From Tricholoma matsutake (lineage: Eukaryota; Basidiomycota; Agaricomycetes; Agaricales; Tricholomataceae), in NCBI GenBank assembly GCA_026075535.2, contig AP026547.1, forward strand, positions 4,898,001 to 4,962,000: a stretch of DNA of 64,000 nt, read 5' to 3'. Every line of letters begins with the position of its first letter. Position 1 is the first letter of the stretch. Below the pieces are notes generated by a model. The model was not told the origin of the DNA. It did not search any database and saw only the letters and a list, made by a program, of their open reading frames with translations. Both the position numbers and the translations under genes were made by a program. Of this stretch, positions 10,021 to 21,429 are shown piece by piece.

Positions 10021-13000
10021 AATGCCTATGCTCAAGAAAATGAAGTTTCTGACAAATCTAAGAAGATGGGCCGGCAGAAATAGCAAGAAACACAAGCGTG
10101 AGCAAGAAAAGGAAAATGTGAGTCTGATAATTGATTTGACATGTCACAACATGTCATTAAGCTATACTTAGATACCCAGTCCTTCACCAAAGAAAGCCAT
10201 GCCAGCGCCATCCATGCCAAATCTGGAATGGCTGTTGGGTGACCTTCCTGTGCCAGCGCCTATTGTGATGTTACCATGTGAAGTAATGCCGAGATTAACT
10301 GGCAAAACTTTGGGCTTCCCTGACACCCTTACTGAATGCAAGAATGGATTGCATATGGAACAGGGTGTGGGAGAAATACTCACTGATGACACTGGGATTG
10401 ATGGATCCATGGCAACACTGGATGTCGACATGGCTGAAACTGCACTAGACAGCACTGCAGACATGGGAGGCAATGATGACTTGGATGATGACGACGATGA
10501 AGAACCTGAGTTTCAATATGAGAAAACTGGAACTTACAGTTTTGCACCAACAATAGCAGAAGCAGAAGCAGCTTTTGCAGATATCAAGAAACTTTTAAAG
10601 CCACCCTGAAAGAAAGGTCCGGGATATGATCACCATGGCCTCAATGAACTCATGCACAGCCGCATTGAGGCCATGAGAAAATTCTTATGGAGGTATATTT
10701 CAGGGAATAGCACTGCACGATGGGGTTCTGCATCATTGGAGACCACACATGATCATGAAAGGAGGGCTTACCATGCACATCTACTCCAGGAGTGGACCCA
10801 TGCATACATTGCCAATAAAAATGACTTGCTGAAGAACACCTATGGAACCTGGAAGCCTTCAATGCTTGATGATGAAGATTTGGCACAGACAATCCACTTA
10901 CATCTTCAGTCTTTGGGACCATGGATCCAAGCACAAGATGTGGTTGACTTTGTAAATAAACCCGAGACACAGGCACAGTTTGGATTGAAGAAATCAATTT
11001 TGCTCTCAATGGCTACACAGTGGATGAAGGGCTTAGGATACAGGTGGACACTGGCTCCTGGTGGTCAGTATGTTGATGGACATGAAAGAAAGGACATTGT
11101 TGATTACCGGCAGAAGAAATTTCTTCCAAGGTGGATGAGTCTTGAAGAATGGACATGGAAATGGAAAGAAGATTTCCTTGATGAAGCAATTGGTGAGCAG
11201 CCCCAAAATTGCCGTATTGTCATCTGGTTCCATGATAAATCCACCTTCTATGCAAATAATTGTTGAAAGCTTTACTGGGTCCACAAGGATGAAACAGCCA
11301 TCCCATGCCCCAAGGGTGAGGGTGCTTCACTTATGGTTGCAGATAGCATTTTAAGGTCTGGTTAAGTCCAGTTTTTGACGTCTAAATGGGGCAACTGCAA
11401 CCGCAACCGGTCTAGGACTGACCCAGATATTGATGGACCCCAACTGGACTGCATAGGACCAGTCCATATCAGTCCATGGACCAATGAAAACCAGTCCAAA
11501 CCGACTTTTTGTTGTAAAATTTGTCGTACCAATATAGCCCATATGTTTCTCAGCAACTATTACCTGGACAATTTAACCACTACTTAAGGAGTTGGATATT
11601 GTAATTCCCTGGTGATCAGTCCAATTTCTAAGAGATTTCATCAAGATTTGACTGAGATTTGACCAAAATGAAAGTACATTGTATTACATGTTGTAGGTTG
11701 TAGGTTGTAGGTTGTAGTTGTAGTATGTAGTTGCAGCTTGTCAGGGGTGTTAAATTAATCAAAGATACATGGTACAGATGTTTATGTGTGTTATTTTTAT
11801 GTATTGGATGGTGTCCAATTGTACCCAACATTTTTGTAACACAAGGTATAAGCAGTACAATCAAAGTTATTTTAATCACAATGAAATTCTTGTGCAAAAT
11901 GTATTTGGTGATATCTCTCTCAGTTCTCAACCATTTTTGATGGTCCAGGGGGCGAAATTAAAGTCATTATGTGTGGAAATCAGGGGTATAGTTTACGTGA
12001 CATATAAACTGGTTGCAACCAGTTTTTATTGGTTTTTATCGGTTCAATGATATTTTTCAAAGTGAAAGACTGGCAACTAGACTGCAAAAGACCGGTCCTA
12101 TAAATAGCCACCTGATGAACCGGACTTTGGTTAAGTTCGGTTCGGTTTCAGTCTTTTTCCAGTTTGTAGGACTGGACCTCTAAACACTAGTTGCAGATTT
12201 TGTTTCAGCAGACTATGGGTGGCTACACTCCCCTGACAAAACCAAAGAGGCTCAAGTGTTTTTCAAGGCCAGGAAAAATCATGAAGGTTACTTCACAAAT
12301 GGAGACATTCTGAACCAAACCACCACTGCAATGGACATCCTCGCCAAATTCTACCCAGATGATGAACACAAGTTTGTATTTGACAATGCAATGACACACA
12401 CAGCAAGATCAGACTCAGCATTATCTGCCCATCAGATGCCAAAGGGTACCAAGGCTGTCAGGGAATTTTGGGGAGCCATCGTACCAGTTCTTGATAGCAA
12501 TGGGAACCAGGTATATATGCGAGATAATAATGGAAAGCTTACCAGGAAGCCAGCAAAAATGAAAATCCACATGGACGATGCTACATTCAATGACAGATCC
12601 CCACAGCCACTTTATTTCCCCAACAACCATCCAACTTCTCCTGGGTGTTTCAAGGGTATGGCTGTGCTCCTTGAGGAGCATGGAATGATTAATGAATCTA
12701 AGCTTCAATATGAATGCCCTGGCTTCAAATGCAAACCTGGTGCAACAGATTGTTGTTGCTGCCAAGCCTTGTACACACAGCCAGATTTTGTTGCAGTTGA
12801 ATCTCTTCTGGAGACTCATGCTCGGGTGCAAAGATTTGAAGTTCTATTCCTGCCAAAATTTCACTGTGAGCTCAACTTTTCTTGAACAATGCTGGGGGTA
12901 TGCAAAGTGGAAGTACCATGAATTTCCATCCTCATCAAAAGAAGCAGATCTTGAGAAAAATCTTCTTGCAGCATTGGAGATGGTGTCACTGGACAAAATG

Positions 13001-13207
13001 CACAGGTGAGTCTCTTAATTCAAAAATGTTATTGTATTGAATCACATCATCAGATATTCATATTGGTCACATCATTTTATGCATGCTTATCATGATGGTC
13101 TTAATGGCAAAGATGCAGCATGGGCATGTAAGAAATACAAAGGTCACTGTGTTATTCCTAAGACCCTTATGGCTTCTTTTGATAGAACAAATACTATATC
13201 TACTTAA
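10021..13207 (+). pseudogene. DDE transposase of the 3.6-kb element, interrupted
   Basis: A basic first exon (about 10021-10118) is followed by an intron with GTGAGT...CTTAG. The main frame has an acidic stretch (DDLDDDDDEEPE), then a DNA-binding-like region (LNELMHSRIEAMRKFLWRY...). Catalytic motifs are FHDKSTFYAN (first Asp), FVFDNAMTH (second Asp) and CELNF with EQCWGYAK (Glu, as in IS630/Tc1 enzymes). Breaks: TGA at 10607-10609; TGA at 11264-11266, next to a TGT, where the family has Arg-Arg (CGT CGA); the 846-bp MITE at 11344-12189; and a 1-nt insertion near 12878. The downstream frame matches exactly once the MITE and one 8-bp duplication are removed. A last intron starts GTGAGT after MHR near 13007, and the stop is TAA at 13205-13207. 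Not functional. Confidence 0.85.
11344..12189. mobile_element. hAT-like MITE copy 1 (846 bp, 8-bp TSD GTTGCAGA)
   Basis: Starts TAGCATTTTAAGGTC and ends with the complement of TAGTGTTTAGAGGTC. GTTGCAGA flanks it perfectly (11336-11343 and 12190-12197). Eight-bp duplications and TAG...CTA ends fit the hAT superfamily. It is a close relative of 51933-52760 along its whole length and has no coding capacity that I recognise. It lies inside the transposase above. Confidence 0.93.
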
Positions 13208-13346
13208 TACTACACCAATAATTACAGAATCATCGTGAGATTGACTTCAAGCGCGTCGATGCATGTAATTTCGACGTTCATACATGTGATGCATCACATC
13301 AAAAGTAACATCACCTGATCTCGTTGAGTATGAATGATGACTATCT

Positions 13347-13610
13347 TACCTAATAGTCTGATCTGCCTCACATAGGATGGCATTAACTCGATTGCTATTG
13401 TCTGATCATGCCCTTGCAGTGGAGCAGTTGCGTCGGGCAAGCGGATCATATATCCCAAGAGACAAGCAGTTATGTCATTTTTGTAACAGTGCAACTGAGA
13501 CACTGGAACATGCACTTCTAGAATGTACAAGCTCACATGAGCTGGTTCTGTGCAGAAATGTGTTTGTGGAAAAGATGTGTAAGTCTGGTGCCCTCACAGA
13601 CTTACTACAC
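13347..13610 (+). pseudogene. LINE 3' part with C-terminal zinc knuckle
   Basis: Continuation of the LINE after the 3.6-kb insertion. SHRMALTRLLLSDHALAVEQL is the region before the terminal Cys/His motif, CHFCNSATETLEHALLEC (C-x2-C-x8-H-x4-C), typical of such LINEs. A TGA at about 13358-13360 stands where Arg is expected. Downstream (13600-13740) comes CACA-rich sequence in which ACATGCATGCAAAACA occurs twice. Confidence 0.8.
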
Positions 13611-13890
13611 ACACACAACATGCATGCAAAACAGCTGTACACACCAACACACATAACATGCATGCAAAACAACCATATATACCAAAAACACTCCAAAGTG
13701 CACACACATCAATATCCACATCAAAGAACTGCTAAATATAGAATTGGGCCATGAAACAATGCACACTATGCATTGCCATCACATTGCCATCAATTCCCCA
13801 TCAATCAGTGCCCACTTAACACCCCCATTGGAAGGATGCCGAGTTTGGCAGCCTACACTAGACTTAGGTTTATTAAAAGACAGGATCAAA

Positions 13891-13983
13891 TTATCTTCGT
13901 TGCATGGAAGTAGGAACCATAAGTTACTACAAATAAAAGAATAGGAAGTTACTATACCTTCGTTGCATGGAAGTAGGAACGAA
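13891..13983. repeat. 23-bp direct repeat
   Basis: CTTCGTTGCATGGAAGTAGG plus AAC occurs near 13896 and again near 13961. No gene lies between 13610 and 14200. Confidence 0.6.
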
Positions 13984-14206
13984 GGTTAAGGAATAAAAAA
14001 TAAGTAATATATAAGAAAAAGATTGACCGTGTAAGTAAAAGGCTGCATCAAGTGTAGTGTGTGATTTGGGAAGGCCGCATCAGGCATAGTCACATAATAG
14101 GAAGGTACCGCATCAATAGGATAATGTCAGCACTGCTGGATGTGGATAGAAGGGTAATAAGGATGTATGGTGCCATTGCCAGGATGCATGTTGCCGGTGT
14201 GTTGTT

Positions 14207-14630
14207 GTCGTATTTGCTGGTGGCTGTGTCAGTGGCAAGGGTGATTGTGTCGGCGATGTGTGTGGCTGTGTCAGTGCCATGGGAGTGTGTTGGCGGCATA
14301 GGGTGGCCATAACTCACTGTAACACAGAGATTGGTATATCTGGTGTTGGTGAGTTGTTTATGCACCATAGGTGGCTGTGCCAGTGGCGAGGGTGGTTGTG
14401 TCAGCAATCTGTGTGGCTGTGCTGGTGCTGTGGAAGTGTGTAACAGTGGTGTAGTAATGTAACACAGACATTGGTATGTCTGGTGTTGGTGAGCTGTTTA
14501 TGCGCTGTAGGTGGCTGTGCTATCACCAGTGGCTGTGTCGGTGGCGAGGGTGGTTGTGTCGGCGATGTGTGTGGTGTGCTGGCACCGTGGAAGTGTGTAA
14601 TGGTGGCATAGGTAAATTAACTTGTTGTAA
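14207..14630. repeat. GT-rich minisatellite, ~3 units of 150-158 bp
   Basis: The segment GTGGCGAGGGTGGTTGTGTC recurs near 14230, 14380 and 14538, with the linked TTGGTATGTCTGGTGTTGGT block between units. Open frames across it are low-complexity and I do not call them genes. Confidence 0.75.
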
Positions 14631-14794
14631 TGTCATGAGTTTGTGGGGCCAGACTTACACCCATCACTTTTCCATCAAATTCTGATCAAATTCCCATCAA
14701 TCCCATCAATCCCCAAGAATGACGTGCTCCCATCATTCCGACATCATGATGCGACCCTACTGCTCCCTACTGTGTATAGAAAGTCTTGATGCGG

Positions 14795-15759
14795 TGATGA
14801 TACTCAACCTGGAAACCCAAACAAAACACCTAAAAGGGTCCTATTTGGTATAACACAAGTCAGAGGAAGGTTGCGATTTGTTCTAAACTTTCACTGATCT
14901 CCAATAATAACAAACTAGATGATCCAAACAAAGTTCAGGATGTGCGAAGTAGTTTCGAGGTGTTGCAATATTTTTCGAGATTGCAAAATGGACTGTGAAG
15001 ATATTGGTGAGTGATGGAAAGGTTGATAAATGATGAGTGACAATGAATACAAGAGGATGACGATAATATCGAGAGGCAAAATGAGGATGAACGAGTTTCG
15101 ATGAAATCCGAAGAATTTTTGGACTAAAACTTGTGACTCAAATGATGAGAAGAGAGTTTTTAGCTCTCTACTACTAATACTATACTTGGGGGATGCTTCC
15201 CCTTGTTATTCATCATGGATAATACAAGGTTTTGTAGGTTAAAAAGAGATAGTACCAAAAAGGCAATAGTGGGCATGTGGAGAACATGAGGCAAAAGAAA
15301 ACATATGGACTTCAGGGATGAAGTGATAACCAATATGGAACAATAACCACGAGTCTAGGGAGTGGGGGAGACAATAAATCGAAATATAGACTGTCCTTTT
15401 GTTCTAGAATTGGCTAAATATTGCAAAACATTGTGATGCGCCTCAAGGTGATGTGTGCTGCATGAATATAGCCGAAATGTGGTTCGTCAAAGTCATTATG
15501 TAAAGGGGAAGTGATGGAAAGCATGCAAAGTGTTGGGGGCCCATGCTGAAGTGTGCAAAGTAGAAACTAAAAATGCAAAATCTTTGAAATGTCCGAAATT
15601 CAATCAGAAGCTTGCGAAATAGTCGAAAAAGGTTTGAAAGATGCCGAAAATAGATGCAAAATGATTGAGGGGTGATCGTGAATGTCTGTGGCTGTGCGTT
15701 GACTATCTGCGAATCCACAAAATCAATTTCCGAGCTTGTACTGGGTGGTGGACCTATCA
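14795..15759 (-). mobile_element. Solo LTR A, Gypsy family with TGATAGGTC ends (965 bp)
   Basis: On the minus strand it begins TGATAGGTCCACC and ends GTTGAGTATCATCA. GCGG flanks it on both sides (14791-14794 and 15760-15763). Ends match those of the full Gypsy element at 49051-59969 and of the copies at 23057, 34165 and 61077. Confidence 0.85.
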
Positions 15760-15763
15760 GCGG

Positions 15764-16650
15764 CCATATTCTCAATATGTACAAGGCAGATAGCTATTTT
15801 TAGCATACTATAGGTAGTAGGCTGTCTTTCCCTTTGTTGCCCCTGTCCCTTCCTCTCTTGCAATGAAGGTATAGTTAATTATTCTTTCTACTGTATAGTA
15901 TTAATGTCCCTTCCTCTCTTGCAACAAAGATAACATATTCCTGTCTGTCTGTCTGACTACTGAGTGAGGTTCCCTAACCAGGCAACCTTTCAAGATGCAG
16001 ATAAAAATCCCAGTTTTTTTGTCAGACCTGGCTCCATGTGATGCCCTTACATGCTTGAAGGTGTTAATTGCAAACAGACCAACCATATCATTGCTTGCTG
16101 CATATGTCCACAATGTTCTGACCATCTTCAAATCCTATCCTGCTTATAATGTGTTGTCTGCAAGCTGACTATTCTAGCATCTCAAACTCGCCATTCAGTC
16201 TGCCAGGAAAGGCATACCAGTTTCTGTTGGTTGTTTTCCAGTGATTGAGGTGGCCTGGAGGCAGGGGTATATAGCTTGCATGTACCTGTGTGAACTTTTG
16301 TAACCCAGTGTTTCTGATTAGGGACCATGCCATGTATTTACTACTACTACTACTAGCATTTATTGAGCTTAAGGCAAGGCAGGGGTAGGGGTATACCCTA
16401 GTGTTTTTGGGCTAAGTGTATGAGGGGTAAGGGTAGGGGTTTGGAAGTTCATACCCTTGCATACCCCCACTGTGAGACTGGTAGGGTATGGATTTCAGCC
16501 CAGAGACATGTGTAGATTCAAAAGGTTATGAGCGTTAGACACGACGGAGCAGCCAGATATTGTTATCCCAGCACCTCTCCTTACTATTCCATGGATGGAC
16601 CATGCTACTTGGAACGCACATAATCTCTGAGGTCAGTGGTTATGGACATG
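15764..16650. other. No gene seen; short direct repeats and a TAC run
   Basis: TGTCCCTTCCTCTCTTGCAA occurs twice about 60 bp apart (near 15846 and 15906). A (TAC)n run lies near 16339. Nothing coding is supported. Confidence 0.4.
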
Positions 16651-16652
16651 CG

Positions 16653-17289
16653 GGATCCGAAAGGATGACAGGAGTGCCATGACCAGAAGCACACTGTAAG
16701 ACAACCAACATATGGCTGAACACTGGATGGTTTCTTTGGAACTTTGCACCTGATCTCCATAGTAAGTGAAGCTTGGATATAGTAATTTGAAATGATACCA
16801 CACTTTTAAGATGTGATGGAATCTCCTGTTTGATGTACCAGTGCATCATTGATGTAGAAGGGAAAATAAGGCGATGTTTCCACAATGTGACTGTGATATA
16901 CATACCGTTATTAGGAGCTGTAAACTGATGCAGAACACTGGGCGTTTTGGGCTATTTACAACTTTTTCCGAGACCATGTATTCCCAAAAGGACTGAAGTG
17001 CCATGATCAGAAGCACGCCATAAGACAATCAACATATAATTGAATGCTGGGTGGATTCTTTCATGGAACATCATACCTGTTCTCTATGGTAAATGAAGTT
17101 TGAATGTGACAATTTGAAATGATACCACACTCTTGAGGTGTGATGGAATCTCCCATTTGATGTAATAGTGCATCATCAATGTAGAATGGAACACAAGGCG
17201 ATGTTTCCGCAATGTGACTGTGATATACATACTGTTATCTGGGAGCTGTAAATTGATGTGGAAACAATGGGCATTTTAGGCTATTTACT
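16653..17289. repeat. Degenerate tandem duplication, ~330-bp period
   Basis: Two diverged copies (about 16653-16958 and 16986-17289) share AATTTGAAATGATACCACAC, GTGATGGAATCTCC, GTGCATCAT and AGGCGATGTTTCC in the same order. No frame is conserved between them. Confidence 0.8.
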
Positions 17290-20200
17290 TGTGTTTCAAC
17301 AGCTATACAGGCCAATGACAATAAATTTCGGATACCTTGATGTAACGGTCTGCAGAATATTACCTATGTGTAGCCTATATCAGCTTGCTTCCCCCTCAAG
17401 TCAATGCTAAACCCACTGTGATATGTTTGAGGTATTTGGATCTCGACAATCTTCTATGGTGAGAACATGTGCTCCCTTCGTGTAGTATAGAGCCTGCTCC
17501 AACAGGACTCAATCCTCATTCATCCCACTCAGGTGGCTTGTCAATCTATTTTTTTCTTCTAGACCAGCCAGGTAGGCTGGTATGTTGATATTTATGACAT
17601 TACACTCATTTCATGTGCATTCCATGCTTTGAGCTACAGTGCTACCCACTTAGAGGACCCACACTCACTTTATTGATGTACATACCTTCTACATGGCATT
17701 CTTTGCACTGTTTGTATTGTCTATAGCTCTTAGCCCATTTTGATTGGCATAGTATGCTATGTTGTAGTTTCAGTCCAGTTGATAGCATCGTAGTTAGCCA
17801 TAGAGATAGGGTTCTGTGAACAACTCCCATGGGAGTTTGTCACTGACTCACATATGTTAGTAACATATGGGGTCTTTTTTGTTTTGTTTTTTGGATTAAG
17901 GATCTATTCCTTTTTTACAAGGGCACCCAAACACAATCCCCTGGAAGTAGGCTACACCTCAAGAACCCTCCTCATCAACAAGCACCCGAACTGCTACCAC
18001 ACCCTCTCAAGCTCGCAGGACTGGCTGATGTGCTTCCTCCCACTATGGTATTCTATACTTCCCAAGCCCGCATGAGCACTGAGGCTTCCAGCTGTCAGCA
18101 AGCTGCATAGTTGGTGTATGAACACAGGATTGATCATGGGAAGGCTTAACTTGCACCTGTCAGAAAAGAAAAAATGATCGTGGTTAAATGAACGACCCTT
18201 GCCTTTACTCTGCAGTTCCGCCCCCCATCCCCCTCAACCAATACTCCCCCTGTTCCCCATCTATTCCTCCCACAGTATATATGTCCGTGGTCCACCCCTT
18301 GCCGATGAAGTCCCAAGTATGCCAACACTCTCCCAATAGGGTGTGGGCCATGCAGGGACGGTCCTATGATCAGCCATTGGCGACCTTCCGCTATTGGTCT
18401 TCCTCCCCAAAGGTTGTAGGTCTCTACCCAATCGACAATGGATTGCACCCTTGACACAAGGCCAAGGTCTGTGCTAAGCAGAGCTGGTGGCAGTATGCCG
18501 AGGCCTCAAAAATGGTGCCTGAGTCGCATTGAGAGTAAGATGGATAGCACATCAGGAAAACTACATCCATGTGGCAGTGTATGGAACATCTGGCAGGTAT
18601 GGCTGGTGTGTAGCCATTCGAGCCACAACTCAATCACAATCTAGAAATCTCACCACAATTACCACACCAACCACAAAATATATTTTCCCCACAATGTTAA
18701 AAGGATACAATTTTGATGTCATGGATTGCCCATGCAGAGTTGTGATTACATATAATAACTATAATTTATAAAGAACAGACATAGAATAAAATGAAATCGA
18801 GCTCACAAGAGGGGGTAAGATAGGTGGTAGTCACTCACTGTTCAATTTTTCAAATTTGTTGTATGACATCACCCATGTTTCATCCCCCTGTCACCCCCTT
18901 CGCCCTGTTGTCTGTTGTTCCCTATCCTCGGTCTCTGCCTCCTGTCGGTTGTCGCCTTATCATCCACACTGAGAGTAGGGGCTTGCAGTGGTAGCATAGA
19001 GGTGTGGTGGTTGGCCTGGGTGCATTGCCCCAGGGGCTGTTGTTACAACATGTTTAGAACCTAAATACAAGTGAAAACCATTTGTTGATTGTAAGAAAGA
19101 AACATACAAAAAATGTACCTAGCACCCAAATGACCTGTCTAGCATCCTTTGGGCCTGCGATGCCATACTCCCACACCTGCCGAGAACAATGCCTGAGAAC
19201 TGAAAACAAGCTGGGATGGGTGTTGATAAAGGGTGGCTGAGGCAACGTTGAGGAGTGGTGATGCGGCTGTGCATGATGTGAAGGAAACACTCAAAATCAC
19301 AGAAGTCATTTCAAACCCCAACGAAAGTTCAACATGAACCAAACATGAGCCAAATATGTGGTGAATTTTTCTCTTTCACTTCCATCTTACCCCCTGCTGC
19401 CCAGGGCTTGTAACAACAACAATGGGAACCAGACAACAACACACCAACAGCGCCCATGACAATGACAGCCAGCCACGACCAATGTCCCCAACCTGTGTCA
19501 CAACTGGGCTGAAAATGATGAAGGAACAGTGCTAATTTTTTAGGTATGTTTTTTTCTTCATTCTTATTCTTTCAATACTAATCTACGTTTGACTCCACTA
19601 CAGTCTACAAAGCTTCAGGGTGGTACAGCACAGCAACAACCAACAAAATGAGCAACCCAAGCACCAGGAAAGACCACATCAAACACAGGGAAGAGCTGAA
19701 CTCAAGATAGGTATTTTTTTCTCTTTCTCGATGTGTCTCTATCACTAGTTCAGATCTGAGTCTACAGGCTTTGAGTGACAAGCCAATGGCCAGCTGAATC
19801 GGGAACACATCAGCAAGGCCGCGGGGGGCAACAACAACAACAGGCTCAGAGGTACAATGAGGCAGGGCACAATGCCCTCTTACCATGTACATTCGGTGCT
19901 CCCTCAAGACATCTCCTAAGGCTGATATGTTACTTCATCTAGGATATGTTTAGTGATATACCCCGCTGATTCTTTTTCTCAACCTCCTTCATCCCCTGAC
20001 CCCAATGCCTATCATCACCTCTCTTCATAGTAATATGTATGTTTGGGGCCCTAAAGACATTCCCTGTGGCTGATGCACTTCCTTTATCTAGTGTGTACTT
20101 CTCAGAGCTGCAGATACTATTATCATACTAGATAAGGTCTGGATAGTTGACATGCTGTATATAGCAAAAGATGTAGAGTAGTGAATATATTTTATTGTTT

Positions 20201-20754
20201 CTAAATAATGTCACTTTTAAGTAACAGGTACCTAGGTATCATAACCCTAGAAATTGTGGTGCCACATTGTGATTGTGGTTGGTGTGGAACCACAAATGTT
20301 GTGTGGTAGTGGTGTGGTGTTGCAAAAGTATTTTTAGCACCACACCTCATTGTGGTGGTATGGCAGTGTATGGTTTGCATGGCACCATACCAGCCACACA
20401 TTGCCACACAGGTTTGAGTTTATCTGATGCAGGGCATTCCTGCCGCCAGCAAGAGCATGTGGGGTCCACCATGCAAATTGTTGCAATGAACTCCAATAAG
20501 ATAAAATGAAGGGGTAGTTTATAAAGGATGATGTCTCGAGCTGTGAGAGAGGCCCAACAGCAATTAGTGAGGAGGTGTTAGGTAGAATAAAGTGCAGTCA
20601 TAGTGGGGGCACTGAATTCCCACAACCGGATGGTGGTGGTTAAAGATCAAGAAGCAGTTTTGAACATATGGGGTCTGGACTAGTTATTCACACCTGTTAT
20701 TAACTGTTAATGACTAGTTTTTGTGGAAATAACTATAAAAAAAGAGTTGTCTCA
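17290..20754. other. 3.5 kb without a recognisable gene
   Basis: Only short frames occur, for example 18146-18457 minus; none shows a domain or an intron-joined frame I trust. The part 20258-20412 is rich in GTGG and CCAC and can fold on itself (GTGGTGTGGTG against CACCACACCT). I see no terminal repeats. Confidence 0.4.
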
Positions 20755-21171
20755 CTACCAATTAGCAAAATTTGCTTCTAAATTGGTGTCCTCAGTGGTA
20801 TCTATGGCAGATGGAGCTGGAGAAACTATCACATCAGTTTCTGTAACTGTTGGATTGTCCGACAAGATATCAAGGAGCCGAGATGACTTTATATCAATGT
20901 CACAGTCAACCTCAAAAGCCACCTGTTCAACTGTACAAGAGCGGGCACAACTCAGAAAAAAACTCAGGTTCATCCATCTCCCCGCAATCAGAGTCCTCGC
21001 TTGCCTCACCATGACACCATTCTCTGACACAATACCTGGTTCCACCCCTTCCACATCATTTTGAACAGCTTCTAAGACACCCTGGTCGATATTGTGAACC
21101 AGCTGATACACACTTTGTTTTGGCTGCCTAAATAGTACTTGTTCTTGTTGGGCCATGGCTGCGCCTGGCAT
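20755..21171 (-). CDS. Hypothetical 138-aa open frame
   Basis: An uninterrupted frame from MPGAAMAQQEQV to EANFANW, with a middle rich in acidic and Val/Ile residues and no domain I recognise. It has ordinary amino-acid composition, unlike the repeats around it, but no visible introns, neighbours or motifs to support function. It may be a fragment of a transposon gene or chance. Confidence 0.25.
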   Translation of the reverse strand: MPGAAMAQQEQVLFRQPKQSVYQLVHNIDQGVLEAVQNDVEGVEPGIVSENGVMVRQARTLIAGRWMNLSFFLSCARSCTVEQVAFEVDCDIDIKSSRLLDILSDNPTVTETDVIVSPAPSAIDTTEDTNLEANFANW

Positions 21172-21429
21172 CTACGAGTCCTCAATCATCTTCTTTATTA
21201 TGTACTACTCAGACATGAGGAAAGCCCAAAAATGCAAATGCAAAATTTTTGTATGTTCAGTAGGAATAAGATATCCTAGTTTTCCCTTTGCAAGCTTGTA
21301 GACCTGTCCATAACATTCATAGCAGTCAGGTTTTGTTCTTATCTTTGGGGTGGCTTGATATAAATTGCTCAAGAATATATTTAATTAACTCTCTCATGCG
21401 ATTGTGAGGGAGGAGACTACATTATTATA

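Larger units (their letters stand above)
9747..13346 (+). mobile_element. 3.6-kb DNA transposon with TA target duplication, inserted in the LINE
   Basis: Ends are inverted repeats: AGATAGTCGTCATTCATA at 9747 and its complement with one mismatch ending at 13346, extending with gaps to about 30 bp (to ACGAGAT). TA flanks both sides (9745-9746 and 13347-13348). Removing the element and one TA joins the LINE codons for RH to YLIV in frame, which fixes the boundaries. TA duplication and the DDE enzyme inside fit the IS630/Tc1/mariner superfamily in the broad sense; I cannot assign a named family. Without the nested MITE and its duplication the element is 2746 bp. Confidence 0.9.

Noticed and set aside
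18146..18640. Possible minus-strand gene at 18.1-18.6 kb
   Set aside because: Frames can be joined only arbitrarily and show no motif or consistent splice sites.
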